Assembly (NCBI GenBank): GCA_009731375.1
Contig: BJOX01000090.1
Coordinates: forward strand, 866,598 to 897,776
Reading direction: 5' to 3'
From: Paulinella micropora
Taxonomy: Eukaryota > Cercozoa > Imbricatea > Euglyphida
Length of the DNA stretch: 31,179 nt
Below, piece by piece: positions 19,732 through 31,179 of the stretch. The first letter of the stretch is position 1. The number at the start of each line of letters is the position of its first letter. Both the position numbers and the translations under genes were made by a program. The notes beneath the pieces were generated by a model. The model worked only from the letters and a program-made list of their open reading frames with translations. It was not told where the DNA came from and did not search any database.

Positions 19732-20560
19732 CGACAAATGGCAGGCTATACATAGATGAGAAGCGACGAATAGCGACGAATGGGAGGCTATACATAGACG
19801 GGTAGCGACGAATGGGAGGCTAGACATAGATGAGTAGCGACAAATGGGAGGCTAGACATAGATGAGTAGCGACGAATGGCAGGCTAGACATAGATGAGTA
19901 GCGACGAATGGGAGGCTAGACATAGATGAGTAGCGACGAATGGAAAGCTATACATAGATGAGTAGCGACGAATGGGAAGCTAGACATAGATGAGTAGCGA
20001 CGAATGGCAGGCTATACATAGATGAGTAGCGACGAATGAGAAGCTATATACAGATGAGTAGCGACGAATGGGAAGCTAGACATAGATGAGTAGAGACGAA
20101 TGGAAAGCTAGACATAGATGAGTAGCGACGAATGGCAGGCTAGACATAGATGAGCAGCGACGAATGGGAGGCTAGACATAGATGAGAAGCGACGAATGGG
20201 AGGCTAAGCATAGATGAGTAGCGACGAATGGGAAGCTATACATAGATGAAGCGACGAATGGGAGGCTAGGCATAGATGAGTAGCGACGAATGGGAAGCTA
20301 GACATAGATGAGTAGCGACGCATGGAAAGCTATACATAGATGAGTAGCGACGAATGGGAGGCTAGACATAGATGAGTAGCGACGAATGGCAGGCTAGACA
20401 TAGACGAGTAGCGACGAATGGCAGGCTAGACATAGATGAGTAGCGACGAATGGTAGGACATACATGAGTAGCGACGAATGGGAGGCTAGACATAGATGAG
20501 TAGCGACGAATGGGAAGCTAGACATAGATGAGTAGCGACGAATGGGAGGCTAGACATAAA
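19732..20560. repeat. 32-bp minisatellite, about 25 copies
   Basis: Unit GACGAATGGGAGGCTAGACA + TAGATGAGTAGC, 32 bp. Variation is concentrated at a few sites: GGGAGG/GGCAGG/GGGAAG/GGAAAG, GAC/TAC before ATAGATG, GAGTAGC/GAGAAGC/GAGCAGC. A few units are shortened (19769-19778, 20246-20251, about 20452-20466). It is almost unbroken for 830 bp. It contains frequent TAG/TGA stops, so it is not coding. Confidence 0.97.
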
Positions 20561-20845
20561 GGAGCAGATTTGATCACTTACTTCTTGTCTCCCCACCTTA
20601 TCTATCTAAAATATATAATATGAACAAGGCATATATAAAAGTTACAAATAAATCTATAGGTCCGTTAGGAAGGTTGTCTTCCAATCTAGACTATATATAT
20701 ATATACATGCATATAAATATATATACATGCATATACATATATATATGTATATATATACATATATATACATATATATATAAATATATATCTTTCTGTCCAT
20801 GGTCTACCGCAGACAGTTACCTTGTAGAAAAGAGAACAAACTTAA

Positions 20846-20887
<42 letters not shown>

Positions 20888-20900
20888 CAAATGGCGCGCT
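20561..20900. other. TA-rich stretch with short unique segments
   Basis: Two (TA)n-rich blocks (about 20692-20790 and 20850-20885) with TACATGCATATA variants, separated by a 60-bp unique segment. No gene or RNA recognised. Confidence 0.75.
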
Positions 20901-21004
20901 GGAGAGGGATCAGTGTATCGATAAGCAGATAGATAGACAGGTAATGAAAGGTAGATGGATGGACAGGTGGATGGATAAAAGATAAAAAGATCCATAGATC
21001 GATA

Positions 21005-21041
21005 GATAGATAGATAGATAGATATATATATAGATAGATAG

Positions 21042-21081
<40 letters not shown>

Positions 21082-21174
21082 GGATAGATGGATAGATAGA
21101 TGGATAGATGGATAGATAGATAGATAGATAGATATATAGATGGATAGATATATAGATGGATAGATAGATAAATC

Positions 21175-21232
<58 letters not shown>

Positions 21233-21270
21233 AAGATAGAAAGAAAGATAGATAGATAGATGGATGGATG

Positions 21271-21302
<32 letters not shown>

Positions 21303-21326
21303 TATAGATAGATAGATAGATGATAA

Positions 21327-21367
<41 letters not shown>

Positions 21368-21501
21368 GAGGTAGATAGATAGATAGATAGGTAGATAGTA
21401 GATAGATAGATAGATATAGATAGATAGATAGATAGATAGGTAGATAGATAGATAGATAGATAGGTAGATAGATAGATAGATAGATTGACAGACAGATAGA
21501 T

Positions 21502-21549
<48 letters not shown>

Positions 21550-21620
21550 GTAAGTATAAAAATAAACAGGTAGGTAGGTGGGGTAGGTAGATGCACAGAC
21601 AGACAGACAGACAGATAGAC

Positions 21621-21702
<82 letters not shown>

Positions 21703-21722
21703 GTAGGTAGGTAGGTAGGTAG
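21005..21722. repeat. GATA array of about 720 bp
   Basis: GATA with GATG, GAAA, GACA, GGTA and TATA variants, ending at family A copy 3. The longest minus-strand open frame of this part (about 349 residues) is YLSI translation joined to family A sequence. Confidence 0.95.
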
Positions 21723-21724
21723 CT

Positions 21725-22159
21725 GAGATATCGACTAATGTCAGAAAAAAGGAGCTTCTGATGTCGTCAACCAAGGAGGTCTGTAAAGTATTGACCCGAT
21801 GCCCAGCTAAGCCGTGATGTTTGCACGGAAGGGAGTGATACAGGCGATACCAAAGCTCCCTAGTACCAGGCGGGGCCAGGGCTCGTTCCATAAGCGCCCC
21901 TTGCAGAACGAGCTCCCACCTCCATTACAGAGGGCCCAGTAAGCAGATGGAATTTCGAGACTGTAGTGACAGTCTAGCATAGACCGACAGAACACTGTGG
22001 GTTTTATTCCGGGCTCAACAAGCGAGAAAGGGCACCCTGAGGGAACAGGATTGTGCTTCCCGTCGCTATTTCGGCATGTGACTCATAGGCGTATGGCTAG
22101 GCACACATAAGGCACCCCACCACGGGCCCAGCACACCCACACCATCCCCTAATTCTCTG
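21725..22159 (+). mobile_element. Dispersed repeat family A, copy 3
   Basis: Runs from GATATCGACTAATGTCAG to CCCCTAATTCTCTG, where a 10-N gap begins; only the last ~15 bp of the element end are missing. The small hairpin reads GACTGT-AGTG-ACAGTC (about 21958-21973). The stem equals that of copies 1 and 2 while the loop differs in length and sequence. It lacks the insert seen in copies 4 and 5. Flanks are GATA. Confidence 0.82.
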
Positions 22160-22169
22160 NNNNNNNNNN
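22160..22169. other. Assembly gap, 10 N
   Basis: Cuts the outer end of family A copy 3. The other side is GATA repeat. Confidence 1.
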
Positions 22170-22207
22170 AGATAGATAGATAGATAGAAAGATCTATCTA
22201 TAGATCT

Positions 22208-22263
<56 letters not shown>

Positions 22264-22292
22264 GTACATAGGTAGGTAGATAGGTAGATAGA
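22170..22292. repeat. GATA array with local AGATCTAT inversion
   Basis: GATA repeat containing AAAGATCTATCTATAGATCT at about 22189-22208, a short strand switch. It separates A copies 3 and 4. Confidence 0.93.
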
Positions 22293-22776
22293 TGAGACAT
22301 CGACTAATGTCAGAAAAGGAGCTTCTGATTCGTCAACCAAGGAAGTCTGTGGGCAAACTATTAACCCGATGCCCAGCTAAGCCGTGATGTTTGCACGAAA
22401 GGGATTAATACAGGCGATACCAGAAGAGCTCTCTCGACAGCATGTCTCTGCGAGAGCTCAAACCTCCCTAGTACCAGGCGGGGCCAGGGCTCGTTCCATA
22501 AGCGCCCCTTGCAGAACGAGCTCCCACCTCCATTACAGAGGACCAGTAAGCAGATGGAATTTCGAGACTGTGGTGACAGTCTAGCATAGACCGACAGAAC
22601 ACTGTGGGTTTTATTCTGGGCTCAACAAGCGAGAAAGGGCACCCTGAGGGAACAGGATTATGCTTCCCGACGCTATTTCGGCATGTGACTTATAGGCGTA
22701 TGGCTAGGCACACATAGTGCACCCCACCACGTTCCCAGCACTCCCACCCCTAATTCTCTGTCTGTCGACAGATGGC
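22293..22776 (+). mobile_element. Dispersed repeat family A, copy 4 (with hairpin insert)
   Basis: Full-length copy from GAGACATCGACTAATG to TCTGTCGACAGATGGC. Between GATACCA and CTCCCTAGTACC, where copies 1-3 read only AAG, this copy has about 45 bp containing AGAGCTCTCTCGACAGCATG and GCGAGAGCTC, an inverted pair. Copy 5 carries the same insert, so the family has two subtypes. The GACTGT-GGTG-ACAGTC hairpin is kept with yet another loop. Confidence 0.82.
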
Positions 22777-22852
22777 ATCCATTTCAAAAACCATGCCCAA
22801 GGGAGGGGTCAGTGACACCTCAAGTGAGTTAGATATATAGATAGACAGATAA

Positions 22853-22908
<56 letters not shown>

Positions 22909-22934
22909 ACAGCATCAAAAACGAGTGTTTGCTT
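22777..22934. other. Short unique stretch and GATA array
   Basis: Unique DNA at 22777-22830, GATA/GACA at 22831-22910, unique DNA to 22934. No gene. Confidence 0.7.
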
Positions 22935-23550
<616 letters not shown>

Positions 23551-23574
23551 TGGCAGGTCGTTCGTGCCGATACT

Positions 23575-23830
23575 TGAGCTCCTGTGCGTAGTTCGCTGCA
23601 CACCAACACACACAACTCCAAGGCTCTAAGAGTTGTGCCAGAGGGGGCTTAGAGGCTGATTTTTTGTGTTTTCGCAAGCTTTTCTCGAGCTCTTTTTTAT
23701 GGATAAAGTTGAAATTATGAAATTCGAATGTAATGACAAAGGGCCCAAATGAATGGCTAACATTGCTGCAAGGCTGTAAAAGTTGTGCATCAGTGCTGCT
23801 TAGGCCACTAGGTTGGTAGAGGTGTGTAGA
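23575..23830. other. Non-repetitive stretch without a gene
   Basis: About 255 bp. An imperfect direct repeat CAAGGCT.TAA.AGTTGTGC occurs at about 23619 and 23770. No protein or RNA recognised. Confidence 0.55.
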
Positions 23831-24555
23831 GGGGCAGATAGGTACGTAGGCTCGGTCGGTTGGTAGATCGGTAGATAGGTAGAGAGTAAGGCTGGTAGGT
23901 AAGTAGGCAGGTAGGCAGGTAGGCAGGTAGGTAGGTACGAAGGAAGTAAGGTAGGTAGTTAGTTAGTTAGGTAGGTAGGTAGGTAGGTAGGCAGGCAGAC
24001 AGGCAGGCAGGTAGGCAGGTAAGCAGATAGGTAGGTAGGTAGGTAGGTAGGTAGGTGGGCAGGTACACGAAGCAGATAGGTAGATAGGCAGGTAGGCAGG
24101 TAGGAAGGAAGTAAGGTAGATAGTTAGTTAGGTAGGTAGGTAGGTAGGTAGGTAGGCAGATAAGCAGATAGGTAGGCAGGCAAATAGGTAGGAATGTAGG
24201 AAGATAGGTAGGTAGGTAGGTAGGTAGGTAGGTAGGTAGGTAGGCAGGTAGGCAGGTAGGCAGGCAGGTAGGTAGGTAGGTAGGTAGGTAGGTAGGTAGG
24301 TAGGTAGGCAGGCAGGTAGGCAGGCAGGTAGGTAGGTAGGTAGGTAGGCAAGTAGGCAGGCAGGTAAGTAGCCAGATAGGTAGGTAGATAGGTAGGTAGA
24401 TTGATAGGTAGGCGGGCAGGCAGGTATGTTGGTAAGTAGGTAAGCTGGTAGGTAGGCAGGTAGGTAGGTAGGTAAGTAAGTAGGTTAGTAGGCAGGTAGA
24501 CAGGTAGGCAGGCAGGCAGGTAGGTAGGTAGGTAGATAGGTAGGTAGGTAGGTAG
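23831..24555. repeat. GGTA/GGCA array
   Basis: About 725 bp of GGTA/GGCA/GATA/AAGT mixtures, similar in composition and variant pattern to 15756-16380. GGAAGTAAGGTAG followed by TAGTTAGTTAG occurs near 23943 and 24107, an internal duplication of about 164 bp. Confidence 0.95.
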
Positions 24556-24595
24556 ATATAAAATTGCACGTCGCAGACATGTCTGCACCTGAGCA

Positions 24596-24597
24596 TG

Positions 24598-24668
<71 letters not shown>

Positions 24669-24701
24669 GGATAGATAGATAGATGGATAGATGGATAGAT
24701 G

Positions 24702-24770
<69 letters not shown>
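24596..24770. repeat. (GATA)n array
   Basis: GATA repeat with a GATG patch at 24665-24703. Flanked by about 40 bp of unique DNA on each side. Confidence 0.95.
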
Positions 24771-24771
<1 letters not shown>

Positions 24772-24819
24772 CACACCGACGAGGTGCGAGAGAAGGGGGG
24801 CCTTCAAGAGCGCCTACAT

Positions 24820-25009
24820 ACACACATACATATATACATACATGCATGCATACATACATACATACATACATACATACAAACAAGCATAGATGCAAATAAC
24901 ATGAATGAAAACATACAAACATACATACATACATACATATATACATACATACATACAAACCATACATACATACATACATACAAACAAACATACAAACATA
25001 CATGCATGA

Positions 25010-25058
<49 letters not shown>

Positions 25059-25137
25059 CAGGTAGGTAGGGAGATAGATAGATAGGTAGGTAGGTAGGTA
25101 GGTAGGTAGGCAGATAGGTAGGTAGATAGATAAATAA

Positions 25138-25192
<55 letters not shown>
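24820..25192. repeat. CATA array followed by GATA/GGTA array
   Basis: CATA/CAAA repeats to about 25010, then GATA with a GGTA patch at 25085-25125. Low-complexity frames only. Confidence 0.94.
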
Positions 25193-25193
<1 letters not shown>

Positions 25194-25345
25194 GTACACC
25201 TTTTTGACATAGCTGAAGATCATATAGATCGTTATGGGAATCCAGAATGGAATCACAATCCTATCATAGATACATGCATACATACGTACATACACACTTA
25301 CATACATACATTACATACATACATACATATATACATACACACGTT
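25193..25345. other. Short unique stretch and CATA run
   Basis: Unique DNA to about 25262, then CATA repeats. No gene. Confidence 0.6.
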
Positions 25346-25907
25346 TATTATACAATTTATGCATACAACATACAGACGCATATATACATACATACATACA
25401 TACATACATACATACATACATACATGAATATATACAGGCATACATGTATACATACAAACATACATACATACATGCATGCATACATACATACATACATACA
25501 TACATACATACATACATGGGATACATGCATACATACATAGATGCATACATAAAATGAAATACAAACATACATGCATGCATGCATACATACATACATACAT
25601 ACATACATACATGCATGCATACATACATACATACATACATGCATGCATATATACATACATACATACATACATACATACATACATACATGCATACATGCAT
25701 GCATATGCATGCATATGCATGCATATGCATGCATGCATACATACATACACACACATACATACATACATACATACATACATACATACATACATACATAGCA
25801 TACACAACACACATACATACATACATACATACACATACATACATACATACATACATACATACATACATACATAGGTAGATCGATGCGGAGCGCGTACTGG
25901 GGATGCA

Positions 25908-25980
<73 letters not shown>
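25346..25980. repeat. 635-bp tandem duplication, copy 1
   Basis: Starts TATTATACAATTTATGCA and holds CATA/CATG blocks, the unique words ACAGACGCATATATAC, ATGGGATACATGCATAC and GTAGATCGATGCGGAGCG, and a GATA array. Copy 2 begins at 25981, immediately after. Repeat lengths differ slightly inside (one CATA unit near 25425 versus 26064, compensated later) and GTATACATAC reads GTATACAAAC in copy 2. Confidence 0.92.
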
Positions 25981-25982
<2 letters not shown>

Positions 25983-26542
25983 TTATACAATTTATGCATA
26001 CAACATACAGACGCATATATACATACATACATACATACATACATACATACATACATACATACATGAATATATACAGGCATACATGTATACAAACAAACAT
26101 ACATACATACATGCATGCATACATACATACATACATACATACATACATACATGGGATACATGCATACATACATAGATGCATACATAAAATGAAATACAAA
26201 CATACATGCATGCATGCATACATACATACATACATACATACATACATGCATGCATACATACATACATACATACATGCATGCATATATACATACATACATA
26301 CATACATACATACATACATACATGCATACATGCATGCATATGCATGCATATGCATGCATATGCATGCATGCATACATACATACACACACATACATACATA
26401 CATACATACATACATACATACATACATACATAGCATACACAACACACATACATACATACATACATACACATACATACATACATACATACATACATACATA
26501 CATACATAGGTAGATCGATGCGGAGCGCGTACTGGGGATGCA

Positions 26543-26615
<73 letters not shown>
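25981..26615. repeat. 635-bp tandem duplication, copy 2
   Basis: Same order of blocks as copy 1, at an overall offset of 635 bp (ATGGGATACA at 25517/26152, GTAGATCGATGCGGAGCG at about 25875/26510). Small differences from copy 1 show real divergence, so this is more likely a genuine duplication than an assembly repeat. Confidence 0.92.
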
Positions 26616-26617
<2 letters not shown>

Positions 26618-26672
26618 GATAGATAGATAGATAGGAATATGGAATCAGCACCTACCACGAGCTTCTACCTCT

Positions 26673-26730
<58 letters not shown>

Positions 26731-26755
26731 CATCCATCCATGCATCCATCCATCC

Positions 26756-26801
<46 letters not shown>

Positions 26802-26821
26802 TATCGCGAGCTTCTACCTTT

Positions 26822-26901
<80 letters not shown>

Positions 26902-26922
26902 CTACCACGAGCTTCTACCTTT

Positions 26923-26968
<46 letters not shown>
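26616..26968. repeat. TATC arrays separated by 'CGAGCTTCTACC' spacers
   Basis: Three TATC arrays, each preceded by a spacer of the form ACCACGAGCTTCTACCT(T/C)TTC at about 26654, 26803 and 26903. The middle one reads ATCGCGAGC. The first array has a CCAT patch. This is a compound repeat of about 100-150 bp. Confidence 0.92.
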
Positions 26969-26969
<1 letters not shown>

Positions 26970-27184
26970 GCTTATGGAATGAGCCCTGGCCCTGCCTGGT
27001 ACTAGGGAGGTTTGAGCTCTCGATGAAACATGCTGTCGAGAGAGCTCTTCTGGTATCGCCTGTATTAGTCCCTTCCGTGCAAACATCACGGCTTAGCTGG
27101 GCATCGGGTTAATACTTTGCCCACAGACTTCGTTGGTTGACGCAATCAGAAGCTCCTTTTTTCTGACATTAGTCGATATCTCAT
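26970..27184 (-). mobile_element. Dispersed repeat family A, copy 5 (partial, hairpin insert)
   Basis: Begins at GCTTATGGAATGAGCCCTGG and runs to TTAGTCGATATCTCATC, so about half of the element is missing at its outer side. It has the insert GAGCTCTCGATGAAACATGC + TGTCGAGAGAGCTC, matching copy 4. Orientation and TATC flanks agree with copy 2. Confidence 0.82.
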
Positions 27185-27204
27185 CTATCTATCTATCTAC
27201 CTAT

Positions 27205-27384
27205 TATGTATGCATGTATGTATGTATGTATGTATGTACGAATGTATATTTACAGCATGTATATATATATGCATGTATCTATGTATGCATGTATGTATGT
27301 ATGTATGTATGTACGAATGTATATATACAGCATGTATGTATGTATGTATGTATGTATGTATATTTGCTTGTTTGTTTGTTGGAG
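27205..27384. repeat. TATG array with ~82-bp internal repeat
   Basis: The block GTACGAATGTATAT(T/A)TACAGCATG occurs at about 27236 and 27311, each preceded by ATGT repeat. Confidence 0.88.
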
Positions 27385-27916
<532 letters not shown>

Positions 27917-27961
27917 ACGGCGTAGATAAAAAACCCCGTACCAAAAATAATCTAAGCCACA

Positions 27962-27962
27962 G

Positions 27963-28007
<45 letters not shown>

Positions 28008-28032
28008 TAGTTAAATAGATAGATAGTTAGAC

Positions 28033-28097
<65 letters not shown>

Positions 28098-28143
28098 TGG
28101 ATGGACTTTCAGCTCTGCATATCCGGAGACATAGGCATCCATT

Positions 28144-28213
<70 letters not shown>

Positions 28214-28214
28214 G

Positions 28215-28262
<48 letters not shown>

Positions 28263-28315
28263 CATAGATAGATACATAGATGCATAGATAGATACATAGA
28301 TAGATAGACAGACTA
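27962..28315. repeat. GATA arrays with a 45-bp spacer
   Basis: GATA to 28097, spacer GATGGACTTTCAGCTCTGCA to CATCCATTAT (28098-28145), GATA with CATA variants to 28315. Confidence 0.95.
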
Positions 28316-28320
28316 GATAG

Positions 28321-28323
<3 letters not shown>

Positions 28324-28361
<38 letters not shown>

Positions 28362-28382
28362 ATCTCTCTTTCTCTCTATCTT

Positions 28383-28418
<36 letters not shown>

Positions 28419-28496
28419 TTCTCTATCTTTCTCTCTCTATCTTTCTCTTTCGCCCTCTAAGGAAAGGCTGCGACAGCTGGCCATATCATGTCGTAA

Positions 28497-28541
<45 letters not shown>

Positions 28542-28597
28542 TCAAGTATACACTTTCTCTCCCTATTTCTCCCTGCCCCTCCCCCCTTCCCCTCCTT

Positions 28598-28638
<41 letters not shown>

Positions 28639-28693
28639 CTCTCTTAAGCTTTCTCTCCCTATTTCTCCCTGCCCCTCCCCCCTTCCCCTCCTT

Positions 28694-28733
<40 letters not shown>
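28324..28733. repeat. CT arrays with a 96-bp tandem unit
   Basis: CT tracts with CTTT and TATC variants. CTTTCTCTCCCTATTTCTCC followed by CTGCCCCTCCCCCCTTCCCC recurs at 28553 and 28649, each followed by CT and CA runs. The second copy runs into the gap. Confidence 0.93.
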
Positions 28734-29265
28734 NNNNNNNNNNNNNNNNNNNNNNNNNNNNNNNNNNNNNNNNNNNNNNNNNNNNNNNNNNNNNNNNNNN
28801 NNNNNNNNNNNNNNNNNNNNNNNNNNNNNNNNNNNNNNNNNNNNNNNNNNNNNNNNNNNNNNNNNNNNNNNNNNNNNNNNNNNNNNNNNNNNNNNNNNNN
28901 NNNNNNNNNNNNNNNNNNNNNNNNNNNNNNNNNNNNNNNNNNNNNNNNNNNNNNNNNNNNNNNNNNNNNNNNNNNNNNNNNNNNNNNNNNNNNNNNNNNN
29001 NNNNNNNNNNNNNNNNNNNNNNNNNNNNNNNNNNNNNNNNNNNNNNNNNNNNNNNNNNNNNNNNNNNNNNNNNNNNNNNNNNNNNNNNNNNNNNNNNNNN
29101 NNNNNNNNNNNNNNNNNNNNNNNNNNNNNNNNNNNNNNNNNNNNNNNNNNNNNNNNNNNNNNNNNNNNNNNNNNNNNNNNNNNNNNNNNNNNNNNNNNNN
29201 NNNNNNNNNNNNNNNNNNNNNNNNNNNNNNNNNNNNNNNNNNNNNNNNNNNNNNNNNNNNNNNNN
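28734..29265. other. Assembly gap, 532 N
   Basis: CT/CA repeat on the left, poly-A on the right. Confidence 1.
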
Positions 29266-29313
<48 letters not shown>

Positions 29314-29504
29314 AAGAAGAAGAAGAAGAAGAAGAAGAAGAAGAAGAAGAAGATGATGATGATGATGATGAAGCAGAGAAAGAGAGAGAAAGAAAAGAAG
29401 GAGAGAATGAGAGAAGGAGAGAAAGAGATATGAAGTTTAACAGCAGTGTGGATAGAAACTGCATCCTGGAACACGGAAAAAACCACAAAGAGAGAGAGAG
29501 GAGA

Positions 29505-29547
<43 letters not shown>

Positions 29548-29616
29548 GAGCGCATGTGTTTGACGTGAGAGAGATTGAGAGAGATAGAGAGAGATAAAGA
29601 GACAGAGACTTCTTGA
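29266..29616. repeat. Poly-A, GAA/GAT and GA-rich DNA
   Basis: 45 A residues at the gap edge, then (GAA)n and (GAT)n to about 29370, GA-rich sequence, a short unique stretch (29430-29485), and GA repeat up to the next gap. Confidence 0.9.
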
Positions 29617-29969
29617 NNNNNNNNNNNNNNNNNNNNNNNNNNNNNNNNNNNNNNNNNNNNNNNNNNNNNNNNNNNNNNNNNNNNNNNNNNNNNNNNNNNN
29701 NNNNNNNNNNNNNNNNNNNNNNNNNNNNNNNNNNNNNNNNNNNNNNNNNNNNNNNNNNNNNNNNNNNNNNNNNNNNNNNNNNNNNNNNNNNNNNNNNNNN
29801 NNNNNNNNNNNNNNNNNNNNNNNNNNNNNNNNNNNNNNNNNNNNNNNNNNNNNNNNNNNNNNNNNNNNNNNNNNNNNNNNNNNNNNNNNNNNNNNNNNNN
29901 NNNNNNNNNNNNNNNNNNNNNNNNNNNNNNNNNNNNNNNNNNNNNNNNNNNNNNNNNNNNNNNNNNNNN
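29617..29969. other. Assembly gap, 353 N
   Basis: GA-rich DNA on the left, TATC array on the right. Confidence 1.
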
Positions 29970-30034
<65 letters not shown>

Positions 30035-30067
30035 CCTACCTACCTACCTACCTACCTACCTACCTAC

Positions 30068-30117
<50 letters not shown>

Positions 30118-30171
30118 CCTCTCGAGTCTACTTTGATGATCAGCACTTATTTAGCAAGTAAACTGTCTATG

Positions 30172-30242
<71 letters not shown>

Positions 30243-30296
30243 CCTCTTGAGTCTACTTTGGTGATCAGCAGTTATTTAGCAAGTAAACTGTCTATG

Positions 30297-30363
<67 letters not shown>
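29970..30363 (-). repeat. TATC array with two reverse family D units
   Basis: Family D units lie at about 30116-30174 and 30240-30299 in reverse orientation (GTCTACTTTG.TGATCAGCA...AGTAAACTGTCTATG), separated by TATC. A TACC patch is at 30032-30068. These are distant relatives of the array at 3773-4292, more than 25 kb away, with the same flanking tetranucleotide on the matching strand. Confidence 0.92.
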
Positions 30364-30364
<1 letters not shown>

Positions 30365-30520
30365 ATAGAATGTGGTGTAAAAGCCCGCAGCGACGGCCTT
30401 TTCCGACCACCCTCTCTAGAATCATCATAGCTCCAGCATCGAGCAAGGAACAGAAGATGAGATTGGACTGATTTGGTGGTTTGAAGCTCTGGCCCAGCAT
30501 TAGCCGGCCCGGCTGCACTA
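30364..30520. other. Non-repetitive stretch without a gene
   Basis: About 155 bp of ordinary sequence. Minus-strand frames of 91 and 107 residues cross it from the CCAT array but resemble no known protein. Confidence 0.5.
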
Positions 30521-30685
30521 TCCATCCATCCATCCATCCATCCATCCATCCATCCATCCATCCGTCCGTGTGTCCGTGTGTCCGTGTGGCCGTGTGTCCG
30601 TCCATCCATCCATCCATCCATCCATCCATCCAGCCAGCCAGCCAGCCATCTATCTATCCATCCATCCATCCATCCATCCATCCAT
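30521..30685. repeat. (CCAT)n array with CCGTGTGT and CCAG patches
   Basis: CCAT repeat interrupted by a CCGTGTGTCCGTGTGG block at 30562-30600 and CCAGCCAGCCAG at 30630-30647. Frames read SIHP / DGWM. Confidence 0.95.
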
Positions 30686-30790
30686 GCCAGGCTGCACAGG
30701 ATGGCCCGGCGGCACTAGACGGCCAGTCAGACCGGTTCCAGGCACAGCAGAACACGCGCTGCAACCAACTCTGCGGGGTTACCTGATCAC
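30686..30790. other. Short GC-rich non-repetitive stretch
   Basis: About 105 bp. No gene or RNA recognised. Confidence 0.5.
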
Positions 30791-31070
30791 GTAGGTAGCT
30801 ACGTATGTGTGTGTGTGTGTATGTATGCGTGTAAGTATGTATGAGTATGTATGAGTATGTATGTATGTGTATATGTAATGTATGTATGTATGTATTTATG
30901 TATTTATGTATGTGCGTATGTACGTATGTATGAATGAATCAATGAATGAATGAATGAATGAATGAATGAATGAATGAATGAATAAATGAATGTATGTATG
31001 TATGCATGTATGCATGTATGCATGCATGCATGCATGCATGTATGTATATATGTATGTAGATGTATGTATC
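30791..31070. repeat. TATG, TGAA and TGCA arrays
   Basis: GT and TATG repeats, a TGAA block at 30931-30990, then ATGC/ATGT repeats. Confidence 0.94.
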
Positions 31071-31140
31071 TTGGAGAGGGGAATGTATGGAGGGACGATA
31101 AAACAAGGTAGGGTGCAGTAGTTTGAGGCAACAGCGAGGG

Positions 31141-31179
<39 letters not shown>
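31071..31179. other. Short unique end and 39-bp poly-A
   Basis: About 70 bp of unique DNA followed by an uninterrupted poly-A run from 31141 to the end of the window. No polyadenylation signal or gene body precedes it that I can support. Confidence 0.85.

Noticed and set aside
19732-20560. CRISPR-like regular repeats (also 497-709 and 1036-1777)
   Set aside because: These are head-to-tail minisatellites without unique spacers, in a eukaryotic context.
25357-26658. A 433-residue minus-strand open frame and many similar long frames (YLSI, MYVC, HTYI, INQS)
   Set aside because: They are translations of 4-bp repeats, which cycle through all frames without stops. All overlap one another on both strands and have no flanking gene structure.

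Overview
This window is eukaryotic nuclear DNA made almost entirely of microsatellites, minisatellites and short non-autonomous repeat elements, with seven N gaps (444-496, 7951-7960, 9409-9418, 17109-17357, 22160-22169, 28734-29265, 29617-29969). I found no protein-coding gene, tRNA, rRNA or CRISPR array that I can support. The long open frames are translations of 4-bp or 2-bp repeats, which have no stop codon in most frames, and they read as YLSI, MYVC, HTYI, INQS or RERE strings. A 35-bp interstitial TTAGGG tract at 4726-4760 fits an animal-type telomere, though fungi and trypanosomatids share that repeat. Together with the MITE-like elements it suggests an animal genome. I cannot name a species. 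Both ends of the window are poly-A, so it may be a whole scaffold broken at homopolymers.

Layout: 1-1800 holds GA-rich DNA, a poly-C tract beside a gap, a 53-bp minisatellite and a 52-bp minisatellite. 1800-3060 holds TATG, AAGT/AAAT and 9-bp arrays. 3200-4780 holds GATA arrays with the first copy of dispersed family A, a higher-order array of family D, and the interstitial telomere tract. 4800-6000 is CATA/TATC arrays. 6000-7200 holds MITE family B copy 1 and the largest non-repetitive island. 7200-10260 holds GA/CT arrays, an interspersed 'TTACCGCAATTAC' repeat, a TA-flanked MITE (family C) and a CACA/CGTC minisatellite. 10260-13600 is dominated by a 2.7-kb CAAT/CAAC/AAAT array. 13600-14800 holds a perfect 70-bp palindrome, B copy 2 and a GTT array. 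15000-17100 holds family A copy 2, a GGTA/GGCA array, B copy 3 and 107 T residues running into a gap. 17358-19390 is a 1006-bp tandem duplication carrying a strongly foldable segment (family J). 19730-20560 is a 32-bp minisatellite. 21000-22780 is a GATA array with A copies 3 and 4. 22930-25200 is CT, GGTA/GGCA, GATA and CATA arrays. 25346-26615 is a 635-bp tandem duplication. 26970-27184 is A copy 5. The rest is TATC/GATA/CT arrays, gaps, two further family D units and a CCAT array.

The main biological signal is the coupling between repeat families and microsatellites. The orientation of families A, D, J and L always matches the strand of the adjoining GATA/TATC or GA/CT run, so the simple repeat behaves as part of the dispersed unit. 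Other points of interest are the telomere tract bracketed by a 12-13 bp direct repeat, the perfect palindrome, the two MITE families with good terminal inverted repeats, and the near-perfect kilobase duplication next to a gap, which may be an assembly artefact.
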